Part shown: piece by piece, positions 8,006-14,855 of the stretch
How the letters are laid out: the number at the start of each line of letters is the position of its first letter
Position numbering within the stretch: position 1 is the stretch's first letter
Assembly (NCBI GenBank): GCA_011049795.1
Contig: DRHD01000260.1
Span: 1 to 27,295, forward strand
Direction of reading: 5' to 3'
Length of the DNA stretch: 27,295 nucleotides
Origin: Porticoccus sp.
Lineage (GTDB): Bacteria; Pseudomonadota; Gammaproteobacteria; Pseudomonadales; Porticoccaceae
Made by a program: the position numbers and the translations under genes
The notes under the pieces: generated by a model
Seen by the model: the letters and a program-made list of their open reading frames with translations, nothing else
The model's database searches: none
Told to the model about the DNA's origin: nothing

Positions 8006-8344
8006 CGAGAACTGTTTGACCGTGAGATGATTAAAAGCCTAAAACAGGGCCGATACTAGGTGACTGGTCGCAACACACCTGATACCCAGTTCTCAAACAG
8101 AGAAGGGTTTTTTGATTTTGTGAGGACGGTCTGGTTTTGGGTGAGACATAAGGACAAATTATTAGGCAATGGGTAGAGAGCAAGCAGCGATGGAAGGAGA
8201 CCAATAAGAAAAATAACGTAGAATAAACAAACCTGATTTTATTTATTCCCTTAGCCGTCTATCATATCCATGTACCTTTTAAAATCAATGGGTTAGGTTG
8301 CATTTAAACGCGATAGGTAGCCATTGACCGCTGATCTAGAAGAT
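8006..8344. other. Intergenic region with no recognisable gene
   Basis: About 340 bases of AT-rich DNA between the small membrane gene and the recQ remnant. It holds a short inverted pair (CTGTTTGA near 8013 and TCAAACAG near 8090) and an isolated GTTAGGT near 8294. No tRNA, convincing promoter or ORF with a start site was seen. Confidence 0.5.
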
Positions 8345-8491
8345 AAATAGGGGCAGAACTATTTTAGGTCGGCTCTATGCTAAGGAAAGCAGGATGAAAT
8401 TATCCAGGTGGTGATGGGTGGGGCGATGCGTTGGTGTTGATGCTCACGAGTGGTGGCATTGTAATTTCCCTCTTAGTAGCCTTGATGAAAT
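8345..8491 (+). pseudogene. Degraded recQ 5' fragment
   Basis: A second, broken copy of the first part of recQ. Positions 8390-8491 align with 12252-12402 of the intact gene (e.g. GCGATGC-TTGGTGTTGATGC and GTGGCATTGTAATTTCCC), with a 48-bp deletion (12320-12367) between short GTGG repeats, a 1-base frameshift and scattered changes. A weaker match (AACTATTTTAGGT versus AACCATTTTCGGT, plus colinear spacing) carries it left to about 8345, equivalent to the recQ start. The missing Walker A Lys/Ser codons and the frameshift make it non-functional. The match stops at about 8491, where an attC-like core (ATATAAC on the plus strand) begins. Confidence 0.85.
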
Positions 8492-8543
8492 ATAACGCAT
8501 AATTCATTTGCCATTTTTTGGATAAACAGAGCCAATGATATTT
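8490..8543 (-). other. Weak attC-like site at the end of the sensor cassette
   Basis: On the minus strand GCGTTATAT (R'-like core GTTATAT at 8496-8490) follows the sensor stop by 5 bases and repeats the core at 9670-9664. The left arm would be AAATATC (8543-8537), inside the coding end, with an inner stem TCATTG/CAAATGA containing one unpaired base. Matches to the RYYYAAC/GTTRRRY consensus are imperfect, so this may not be a functional site. Confidence 0.3.
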
Positions 8544-9619
8544 TCTTCCGTTAACTCTTCAACTGAGCATAACTTTATAACTAATTCTTTTCCTTCTTCA
8601 ATCGTGTTCTTGTATATTTCATTAACTTCATCATCAAACGCATTTGTTTCGTCAGCAACCATTTTAAAATACTGCATCTGATTCAATAAATTGTTAAGGA
8701 TATGCTGTGCTGATCTTACTGTGGCATCAAAAATAATACGTTTTTCTTTTTCCTTTAATGCTTTAATTTCTGCCAAAGCCTTTTTAAGGTCACGGTTAGA
8801 AATATTTAGTTCGTCAGTTCTTTCATTAACCCTTTGGTTAAGTCTTAGTACCATTTTTTTATGATACCGTTTTGCAGAAATCATCAATAATAAAATTGCA
8901 ATGACTGTTAAAGTGAATATAAATATTTGAATATTTAAAGTAAAATTGAGTTGTTTGGCAGCATGATCAACCTGTGCTTTGGTGCGTTGATCTAGCGTCT
9001 CATAGAATTGATTAATGGGTTCCATGATACTTATTTTGGCATTGTGGTATTCATTACTATGTAATATATCAATTGCCATTCGTTGATCAGGTATGCCAGT
9101 AACGGAATATTCACCATTTTCATCCAAATACTTTCCCTTTATGGCATTCATCGCAATTTTTTCAAGGTATACAAGGCTATCTGAATTTTCCTGGGCTTTC
9201 TCCATTAATAAAAATTCGTCTTCTGTAAATCCCGCGCTCTCCATTAAACTCAGCAGTGATGCGGGCTCACCTAAAGTATAAGGTGGTGTACTTTTTTCAA
9301 TGGCCAGGAAATCCCAATAAACTCTATCGTAATGAACGGGCAATGGGGCTTCGCCATTTCTAATAGCAAGTACTTCCAAAAACTGTTTTTCAAACATGGG
9401 ATTGCCTGTGGCAACATAAGTTCTAACGAGGCGAGTTAGTTCGTCCGAACTCCGGCGTAACTGAGTTGTTAACAAATAAGAGTTATACCTGTTCTCTTCA
9501 ACATTTATTAACTCTTGCTGCTGTATATAGATAGAACGAAAGAGGTATACCGAAAAAAGTACTAAACCTAACAGTAAGGTCAGAGTTGTTAAATAAAATT
9601 TTGGAGAGAAATTCTTCAT
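8504..9619 (-). CDS. Membrane sensor protein with DHp-like helix but no kinase ATPase domain
   Basis: 371 residues from ATG 9619, which has GAGGT 6 bases upstream (a TTG 12 bases earlier is less likely). A first membrane helix lies at about 7-28 and a second at about 227-248, bracketing a roughly 200-residue helical periplasmic region with the motif RRSSDELTRLVRTYVATGNP and later IRNGEAPLP and YWDFL, as I recall from sensory modules of diguanylate cyclases and histidine kinases. After the second helix comes a coiled coil (RVNERTDELNISNRDLKKAL) and then AQHILNNLLNQMQ with His306, which resembles a dimerisation/phospho-acceptor helix. The protein ends about 65 residues later; no N, G1 or G2 box, GGDEF or receiver domain is present. 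It is clearly AT-richer than its neighbours. Function is unknown; it may work with a kinase or response partner in trans. Confidence 0.75.
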   Translation of the reverse strand: MKNFSPKFYLTTLTLLLGLVLFSVYLFRSIYIQQQELINVEENRYNSYLLTTQLRRSSDELTRLVRTYVATGNPMFEKQFLEVLAIRNGEAPLPVHYDRVYWDFLAIEKSTPPYTLGEPASLLSLMESAGFTEDEFLLMEKAQENSDSLVYLEKIAMNAIKGKYLDENGEYSVTGIPDQRMAIDILHSNEYHNAKISIMEPINQFYETLDQRTKAQVDHAAKQLNFTLNIQIFIFTLTVIAILLLMISAKRYHKKMVLRLNQRVNERTDELNISNRDLKKALAEIKALKEKEKRIIFDATVRSAQHILNNLLNQMQYFKMVADETNAFDDEVNEIYKNTIEEGKELVIKLCSVEELTEENIIGSVYPKNGK

Positions 9620-9663
9620 TTCACACCTCAAGAATATCTTTGTTATTTAGTTAATAGCACTAA

Positions 9664-9709
9664 ATATAACGCCTGTGTAAACTTGTCCGCGTTGACACAC
9701 TTGATATGT
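9664..9709 (-). other. attC-like site between the mntP and sensor cassettes
   Basis: Minus-strand reading: left core ACATATC (9709-9703), inner arms TGTGTCAAC and GTTTACACA separated by 8 bases, then GGCGTTATAT ending at 9664. The left core pairs 7 of 8 bases with the leading core of the mntP cassette (GCTATGTG, 10317-10310). At 46 bp it is shorter than typical attC sites and its right core deviates at one position. Confidence 0.5.
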
Positions 9710-9724
9710 GATGCGGGTAAACAC

Positions 9725-10264
9725 TCAAACAAATAACAATTTTAGTCCTATTAAGATAAGGACTATGCCACCGAATAGCTCAGCTTTACTTTCAAGCCAC
9801 GTTCCACTCTTGGCTCCAACAAACACGCCAACCCAACTAAAAAACAAAGTAGTAGTTCCTATTATCGCGCATGCTACAAATGGGTTCACGTTAAGTATTG
9901 TTAGTGAAAAACCAGCAGCCATTGCATCTATGCTAGTTGCGATAGCGAGAATTAACATTACTTTATGGGTAATTTTAGCTATATCTTCTTCTATGCCCTC
10001 TGAAATAGACTCGTAGATCATTTTGCAGCCAACTAATAACAGAAGAGAAAATGCCACCCATGGTGCGTAAGCCTCAACCCAGCCAAAAACTCCCCTGCCG
10101 CCCATATAGCCAATCAACGGCATCAACGCTTGAAACAAACCAAAGTATATTCCAGCTGTGATAGCAAGGGACGCTGTCTTCTTTATGTGCTTTGATCCTA
10201 ACCCTATCGATACGGCAAATGCATCCATGCTCAGTGCTAGAGCGAGAATTACTACTTCAATCAT
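9725..10264 (-). CDS. mntP: Manganese efflux pump MntP
   Basis: Inner-membrane exporter of Mn(II) of the MntP (DUF204) family, which protects against manganese overload. 179 residues, close to E. coli MntP (188), with six predicted membrane segments. The two signature repeats are clear: [10 protein letters not shown] at residues 12-21 in the first helix and [10 protein letters not shown] around 108-117 in the fourth, whose Asp residues line the transport path. The ATG at 10264 has an AGAG-type ribosome-binding site about 9 bases upstream. No yybP-ykoY manganese riboswitch fits in the short leader, in contrast to many chromosomal mntP genes. It sits alone between attC-like sites, so a cassette origin is inferred. 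Confidence 0.92.
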   Translation of the reverse strand: MIEVVILALALSMDAFAVSIGLGSKHIKKTASLAITAGIYFGLFQALMPLIGYMGGRGVFGWVEAYAPWVAFSLLLLVGCKMIYESISEGIEEDIAKITHKVMLILAIATSIDAMAAGFSLTILNVNPFVACAIIGTTTLFFSWVGVFVGAKSGTWLESKAELFGGIVLILIGLKLLFV

Positions 10265-10310
10265 TTTTATAATCTCTAATTAATACAATATCTTTATATA
10301 CGGCTATTTC

Positions 10311-10366
10311 ACATAGCGCCTGTGTTCAGGTGCTGTTTGAACGCCACCTGCAACGTATTGTTAGGT
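10311..10366 (-). other. attC-like recombination site after dmeF
   Basis: On the minus strand ACCTAAC (10366-10360) is a perfect RYYYAAC left core. Inner arms GTTGCAGGTG and CACCTGAAC pair with one unpaired G, as in the extrahelical bases of attC hairpins, and the site ends GGCGCTATGT (right core GCTATGT, two deviations). The left core is the exact complement of the GTTAGGT that opens the dmeF cassette at 11336. Confidence 0.65.
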
Positions 10367-10389
10367 GACAAGTTCAATAGAAAGATTGG

Positions 10390-11319
10390 TTAAGCTGTAT
10401 ATTCAAGGTCTGAATATTTATGGATTTCAATGGATATGTGCACGAGCCCAAAGGCAGCGGGAATCCGAGCTTTGTACTCGATCGGAGTCGCCGGATTATT
10501 CGCAACTACAGAAATTTGTGCGGAATAGATTTCCGGACCAATTGACCACACATGTAAATCAGTGACCCGTGTATCACCATCGGCTTCGGCCACTTCTCTA
10601 ATTTTTTCCCGTAGCTTCTCCGATGCTTGTCGGTCGAGCAAAACGGTGCTTGTTGAGCCCAACAAGCCGTAAGACCACCGCGCCACAAGAAGTGCGCCGA
10701 CAATCCCCATTGCCGGGTCCATCCAGATGAGCCCAAAGTACTTCGCTGTGAGTAATGCAACGATTGCCAATACAGAAGTGAGGGCATCAGCCATTACATG
10801 AAGGTATGCTGACTTCAGATTGTGATCGTGATGATGTGGGTGTGCATGGTCATGATCATGACCCTCAACCCCCAGAATAAACACGCAGGCGCCATTAACC
10901 AACAAACCCAACAAGGCAACGAAAATGGCTTGATTGAAAATAATCTCAACCGGGTTAAGCAACCGACCAACACTCTCGACGCCCATGAACAGAGCAAAAA
11001 TTGCCAACAAAACGGCCCCGGTAAAGCCACCCAGTGCGTTGACCTTGCCAGTACCAAAGCTGTAAAGACTATTGCGTGCGTTGCGACGTGCGTAGACATA
11101 AGCAAAAGCGGTTATGCTGAGTGCCACGGTGTGTGATGCCATGTGCAAGCCGTCGGCAAGGAGCGCCATAGAACCAAACTTGATACCCGCAAAGAGCTCA
11201 ACGGCCATCATCACGGCAGTTATCGCAATTACAATCAGCGTGCGCGACTCTCCAGGCCTACGCTGATCTTGAGCGAAGGTATGATCGTGATGCCAATGTT
11301 GAATATTGTCGCGATGCAT
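10390..11319 (-). CDS. dmeF: CDF-family Co(II)/Ni(II) efflux transporter DmeF
   Basis: Inner-membrane cation diffusion facilitator that exports divalent metals; DmeF members favour cobalt and nickel. 309 residues from ATG 11319. The N-terminus carries the DmeF-type motif HWHHDHTF, the second and fifth helices carry the metal-site motifs LLADGLHMASH and HVMADALTS, a His/Asp-rich loop (GHDHDHAHPHHHDH, about 155-168) lies between helices four and five, and a C-terminal cytoplasmic domain (DLHVWSIGPEIYSAQISV) ends the protein. The ribosome-binding site AGGTGA belongs to the cassette core site GTTAGGTGACA; a GTG at 11331 within that core is an alternative but poorer start. It lies between two attC-like sites, consistent with a mobile cassette. 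Metal preference is inferred from the family. Confidence 0.92.
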   Translation of the reverse strand: MHRDNIQHWHHDHTFAQDQRRPGESRTLIVIAITAVMMAVELFAGIKFGSMALLADGLHMASHTVALSITAFAYVYARRNARNSLYSFGTGKVNALGGFTGAVLLAIFALFMGVESVGRLLNPVEIIFNQAIFVALLGLLVNGACVFILGVEGHDHDHAHPHHHDHNLKSAYLHVMADALTSVLAIVALLTAKYFGLIWMDPAMGIVGALLVARWSYGLLGSTSTVLLDRQASEKLREKIREVAEADGDTRVTDLHVWSIGPEIYSAQISVVANNPATPIEYKARIPAAFGLVHISIEIHKYSDLEYTA

Positions 11320-11329
11320 ATTTTTTGTC

Positions 11330-11392
11330 ACCTAACGTCCAACGCAGCGGCGCGTTTGCGCGTCCGCGTCCGACTACCTTTGCCTGTTAGCA
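11330..11392 (-). other. attC-like recombination site after the GNAT gene
   Basis: Minus-strand reading: TGCTAAC (11392-11386, inside the GNAT coding end), a long GC-rich hairpin with GCGG-A-CGCG pairing to CGCGCCGC around a CAAA loop and one unpaired A, then GCGTTGGACGTTAGGT. The right core GTTAGGT (11336-11330) fits GTTRRRY exactly. At 63 bp the layout is that of a classical 59-base element. Confidence 0.75.
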
Positions 11393-11814
11393 GTAAATTC
11401 CAGACGCAATACCTGCTGCCCGGTTGGCTCATGTAACTTTTCTTCGAGATTTTCAAAACCATACTTTGAGTAGAAGTTACGACCGATTGTGTTTTCTTTG
11501 AAAACCTCGACCTCAAGATCTCCATAAAGCGCCTGAGCTTTATCCGTTAACGCTTTACCTACACCCCTCCCATGACAGCCGGGTTGAAGAAATATAGCGC
11601 CAATCTCCTTGCCCATAAGTGCTATGAAGCCTTCTACCGTACCGTCTATTTCAGCGACCCATGTATCAGTATTGGGAAGATAAATCGCAGCGACGTTCTT
11701 CCTTTCCTGAGCTATAAAGTCATCCGTCATAAACTCATGAGCTAATCGTGTCGCCACCTCCCATGAATCAAGAACCGCGGCTAGGTCTGTCTCTTTATAT
11801 TGTCGAATTTGCAC
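11374..11814 (-). CDS. GNAT-family N-acetyltransferase (YjaB-like)
   Basis: 146-residue acetyl-CoA-dependent acetyltransferase. The acetyl-CoA-binding motif A is visible as IFLQPGCHGRGVGKALTDKA (about 74-93; the R/Q-x-x-G-x-G/A type P-loop is GRGVGK), followed by motif B with NTIGRNFYSKYGFE. The overall pattern resembles E. coli YjaB (start IRQYKETD, WVAEIDGTVEGFIAL), but the substrate cannot be told. The start is GTG at 11814 with AAGGAAA upstream; no in-frame ATG fits the fold's N-terminus. The stop codon lies within the attC-like site, a common arrangement in integron cassettes. GNAT genes are frequent cassette cargo. Confidence 0.88.
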   Translation of the reverse strand: MQIRQYKETDLAAVLDSWEVATRLAHEFMTDDFIAQERKNVAAIYLPNTDTWVAEIDGTVEGFIALMGKEIGAIFLQPGCHGRGVGKALTDKAQALYGDLEVEVFKENTIGRNFYSKYGFENLEEKLHEPTGQQVLRLEFTANRQR

Positions 11815-11827
11815 GAACTAATTTCCT

Positions 11828-11848
11828 TTACTGCTTACTGCTTACTGC
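11828..11848 (-). repeat. 7-bp tandem repeat (3 copies) in the GNAT leader
   Basis: TTACTGC occurs three times head to tail (minus strand GCAGTAA x3) just upstream of the GNAT ribosome-binding site. The outermost copy coincides with the cassette's leading core (TTAGCAG at 11851-11845), so the core edge itself seems to have been duplicated. Confidence 0.85.
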
Positions 11849-11851
11849 TAA

Positions 11852-12191
11852 TTTATAAGCCTGAAGGCTTTTTAACTAGAAGGCTCTGTATCAAGGGAGA
11901 ATTGATGCTAAAAAATGGGGTTTTTGACATTAAAATCAAATAATTAGGGGGGGTATCAAAAGATGTGATTACTGACAAAACAAGCCCCCGTGCAATGTGC
12001 TTATTAAATTCTTAGGCTATTGATCATAATCGATAGTCTAGAAAAATCAATGCCTTAGCCGTTACTTTTCTTTGATACAAAGCCTGTTGGCTTGTGATTT
12101 TTTAGACTGACCCAAAGCCAGCCAAGCTGAGGGTATGAGTGATGGGCTACTCGCACCCTATCAACGAAGAGTTCGGGTATACTCCGCCGCC
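11852..12191. other. Intergenic region between cassette cluster and recQ
   Basis: 340 bases without a convincing gene. It contains a short hairpin with T-run (AAGCC-TGAA-GGCTT-TTT, 11857-11873) and, at 11981-12030, short colinear blocks (CAAGCCCCCG, TGCA, TTATT, GCTATTGAT) that also occur in order in recQ at about 12573-12602, perhaps another recQ remnant. A TATACT lies at 12178-12183. Confidence 0.45.
12178..12183 (+). promoter_or_regulatory. Possible recQ -10 element
   Basis: TATACT lies 8 bases before the recQ ATG and is followed by a GC-rich stretch. It would give a nearly leaderless transcript and has no clear -35 partner. Weak, but it argues against the in-frame ATG at 12135 as the start. 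Confidence 0.25.
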
Positions 12192-13991
12192 ATGAGCACC
12201 CCCCAAGATACTCTGCAAACCATTTTCGGTTACCCATCATTCCGCCCACCTCAGGATGAGATTATCCAAACGGTGATGGATGGGGGCGATGCTTTGGTGT
12301 TGATGCCCACGGGCGGTGGTAAATCCCTGTGTTATCAAATCCCGGCTCTGCTGCGCTCGGGCTGTGGCATTGTAATTTCCCCCTTAATAGCCTTGATGAA
12401 AGATCAGGTGGATGCCTTGCGCCAATTGGGGGTGAGGGCAAGTTACTTGAATTCCACCTTGGATACTGCGACGGCTCGGCAGGTGGAAGAGGCATTGTTG
12501 GCGGGTGAACTGGATTTATTGTATATCGCCCCGGAACGACTGAAGCTGGATCGAACGCTATCGTTACTTCAGCAAGCCCCCGTTGCATTATTTGCTATTG
12601 ATGAAGCGCACTGTGTGTCTCAGTGGGGTCATGACTTTCGAGCAGATTATTTAAAGCTCAGCATCTTGCACCAATACTTCCCAAATGTGCCTCGTATTGC
12701 GCTCACGGCCACAGCCGATGCTCGTACTCGCAGTGAAATAATCAACCGTTTGGATTTGTCTGAGGCTCGCCAGTTTATTGCGGGATTTGACCGGCCCAAT
12801 ATTCGTTACCGCATAGCGTTGAAACACAATGCCAAACAGCAGTTGTTACGTTTTCTGAAAGATGAGCACGCGACTGATGCGGGTATTATTTATTGCCTGT
12901 CTCGAAAGAAAACAGAAGAGATTGCCAGTTGGTTGCAAGAGCAAGGGTTTAACGCACTTCCGTACCATGCAGGCTTGGATGCTGGAACCAGAGCCGACAA
13001 TCAGTCTCGATTTTTGCGTGAAGATAGTGTGATTGTGGTGGCCACTATTGCCTTTGGTATGGGTATCGATAAGCCCGACGTGCGCTTTGTGGCCCATTTG
13101 GATTTGCCTAAAACGGTGGAGTCTTACTATCAGGAAACGGGTCGTGCAGGCCGTGATGGTGAGCAGGCTAATGCCTGGATGGTTTATGGTCTTCAGGATG
13201 TCATCAAGCTCCGACAGATGATGGGGAATTCCGAAGGAAGTGAAGAGCATAAACGAGCGGAACAGCATCGATTAAATGCCATGTTGGGATTGTGTGAAAT
13301 CACCAGTTGTCGCCGGCAGGTATTATTGAATTATTTTGGCGATGTTCTGCCCGAACCCTGTGGCAATTGCGATAATTGTTTAGAGCCGGTGGATACCTGG
13401 GACGGAACTGAGGCTGCACGTATGGCCCTGAGTGCCGTGTATCGAACAGGTCAGCGTTTCGGTGTGAAGCATGTGGTTGATGTATTGCTGGGTGTTGAGA
13501 CGGACAAAATTACCCAATATGGCCATGATCAATTACCGACCTATGGTATTGGTAAGACTCTGGATAACAACCAATGGAGTTCGGTGCTCCGTCAGTTGGT
13601 TGCTCGGGGCTATCTTTGTGTGGACGTGGAACGTTTTGGTGCACTGCGGCTGGAGGAGAAATGTCGTCCATTACTACGTGGTGATGAGCAAATTGAGCTG
13701 CGCCGTGATATTAAGAAAAAAGAAGCCAAGCGCCTGACCAAAACATTCCTTTCGGCGGACATTGATGAGGCGCTTTGGGAGGTGCTGAGAGAGTGTCGGC
13801 GAGAACTCGCTGATGAACAGGGTATTCCACCCTATATTATTTTTCATGATCGGACGTTGCAGGAAATGTGTGTCACTGTGCCGCAAAATATGGAGCAATT
13901 TAGTCAGCTTGGTGGTGTGGGTGAGCGCAAGTTAGAAAAATATGGCCCCGATTTTCTACAGGCCATTAATGAACATTTGGCAGGTAGATAA
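12192..13991 (+). CDS. recQ: ATP-dependent DNA helicase RecQ
   Basis: 3'-5' superfamily 2 helicase acting in recombination and stalled-fork repair. With ATG 12192 the protein has 599 residues and starts [21 protein letters not shown], which matches the usual RecQ N-terminus; an in-frame ATG at 12135 adds 19 residues without a family counterpart. Motifs: motif 0 ([14 protein letters not shown]), Walker A TGGGKS (40-45), DEAH box from Asp137, the aromatic-rich loop [11 protein letters not shown], motif [12 protein letters not shown], the RQC zinc site (C-EITSC, then CGNCDNC), a winged helix, and a C-terminal HRDC domain (about 525-599). All hallmark residues are present. It is convergent with the rhomboid gene, 8 bases apart. 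A broken copy of its 5' part lies at 8345-8491. Confidence 0.97.
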   Translation: MSTPQDTLQTIFGYPSFRPPQDEIIQTVMDGGDALVLMPTGGGKSLCYQIPALLRSGCGIVISPLIALMKDQVDALRQLGVRASYLNSTLDTATARQVEEALLAGELDLLYIAPERLKLDRTLSLLQQAPVALFAIDEAHCVSQWGHDFRADYLKLSILHQYFPNVPRIALTATADARTRSEIINRLDLSEARQFIAGFDRPNIRYRIALKHNAKQQLLRFLKDEHATDAGIIYCLSRKKTEEIASWLQEQGFNALPYHAGLDAGTRADNQSRFLREDSVIVVATIAFGMGIDKPDVRFVAHLDLPKTVESYYQETGRAGRDGEQANAWMVYGLQDVIKLRQMMGNSEGSEEHKRAEQHRLNAMLGLCEITSCRRQVLLNYFGDVLPEPCGNCDNCLEPVDTWDGTEAARMALSAVYRTGQRFGVKHVVDVLLGVETDKITQYGHDQLPTYGIGKTLDNNQWSSVLRQLVARGYLCVDVERFGALRLEEKCRPLLRGDEQIELRRDIKKKEAKRLTKTFLSADIDEALWEVLRECRRELADEQGIPPYIIFHDRTLQEMCVTVPQNMEQFSQLGGVGERKLEKYGPDFLQAINEHLAGR

Positions 13992-13999
13992 AACGTACA

Positions 14000-14746
14000 T
14001 TATTTTGGGTGATTGCCTGAATGTTTAAACGCATCAGTCGTATGAGGGTTTTCTAGTTCGCTCTCTAGTTTCTTCTCTCGCTCCCTCTGTTTTTCAGTTT
14101 TCCATTGATCTCCAATGATCAGATCCTCTTCTTCAACCACATACCCATCACCGAATTGTTGCTCCCAGGAATAGGCTTTCGGCACTGTTTTGGGGTCCCA
14201 GAGCCGAAAGATCAGAGCACTAAGAGTTCCGCCTAAAGCGCCGAAAAAGTGGTATTCATAGGAAACGTCTGGTTCTCGAGGGAATATCGTCAACAACATG
14301 CCGCCATACATAAAAAAAGCGATCATGAGTAGGACAATGGAGCGTTTATCTCGCCTGAGAAGGCCTCCAATAAACAGGTAAAAAAACATCCCATGAGTGA
14401 GCCCGCTGGCCCCGAAGTGATAGCTGTCACGAGCAAACAGCCAAACCCCTGCACCGGATAACAACCAGATAATGGCTAAAGCCCACCAGCGTGATTTAGG
14501 GTACCCATAAATCAGGATGCTGCCTAACAGTAGCAGGGGCAGAGTATTACCAATCACATGCTGCCAAGAGCCATGAATAAGTGGGCCGGTAACAATACCG
14601 ACAAGCCCGCTGAGTGTTTGTGGGTAAACCCCTAGCTGGTGTAAATCCCACCCTAGTATTTCCTCCCATAGTTTGATCCACCAGATAAGGATGACAAATC
14701 CGGTGGTGATAAAAATACTATTTTTGAGTGAGGTGGTTTTATCCAT
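14000..14746 (-). CDS. Rhomboid-family intramembrane serine protease
   Basis: Inner-membrane protease that cuts transmembrane substrates within the bilayer. About six membrane helices are visible, with HGSWQHVIGNT (His58, His63, Asn67 in the second), the catalytic serine Ser114 in GASG, and the paired His166 in YEYHFFGALGG. Rhomboid core ends at about residue 185; a charged cytoplasmic tail of about 60 residues (EEEDLIIGDQWKTEKQREREKK) follows, which is unusual compared with GlpG, whose extra domain is N-terminal. It is divergent to nothing and convergent with recQ. Substrate unknown; the family call is firm because both catalytic residues are present. Confidence 0.9.
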   Translation of the reverse strand: MDKTTSLKNSIFITTGFVILIWWIKLWEEILGWDLHQLGVYPQTLSGLVGIVTGPLIHGSWQHVIGNTLPLLLLGSILIYGYPKSRWWALAIIWLLSGAGVWLFARDSYHFGASGLTHGMFFYLFIGGLLRRDKRSIVLLMIAFFMYGGMLLTIFPREPDVSYEYHFFGALGGTLSALIFRLWDPKTVPKAYSWEQQFGDGYVVEEEDLIIGDQWKTEKQREREKKLESELENPHTTDAFKHSGNHPK

Positions 14747-14855
14747 TATCTCTGGATATTGGGGGGTAACCGGTATTTTAAAGGGGCTGATAAAAAATCT
14801 CTTTTTTTGTTGTAGGCAGTTGAATACGTAATCAAGCGAACCTGGTAGCGTCAGA

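Larger units (their letters stand above)
8490..11852 (-). mobile_element. Integron gene-cassette cluster without an integrase (CALIN-like), four cassettes
   Basis: Four single-gene units on one strand (GNAT, dmeF, mntP, sensor, in transcription order) are separated by attC-like sites. The key sign is that each cassette's leading core site matches, as an inverted repeat, the start of its own trailing attC, as expected when a circular cassette integrates. For dmeF the match is 11/11 (GTTAGGTGACA at 11336-11326 and its complement at 10370-10360 on the minus strand). For GNAT, leading TTAGCAGTAA matches trailing TTACTGCTAA; for mntP it is 7/8. The sensor cassette is weaker. Base composition differs between units (AT-rich sensor, GC-richer dmeF). 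No tyrosine integrase or attI is seen. Confidence 0.65.

Noticed and set aside
8290..8300. GTTAGGT core-like sequence as a fifth cassette boundary
   Set aside because: No partner core or hairpin arm at a suitable distance and no gene attached to it.
10815..11136. Alternative frames across dmeF in both strands
   Set aside because: They arise from the His-rich repeat and open frame of dmeF; no ribosome-binding sites or recognisable domains.
12135..12191. Longer RecQ N-terminus
   Set aside because: The extra 19 residues have no counterpart in RecQ, and a TATACT promoter-like element lies in this stretch.
14770..14815. AAAAAATCTCTTTTTTT as a terminator between norR and the rhomboid gene
   Set aside because: Only A-T pairs in the stem and no GC-rich hairpin; too weak to call.
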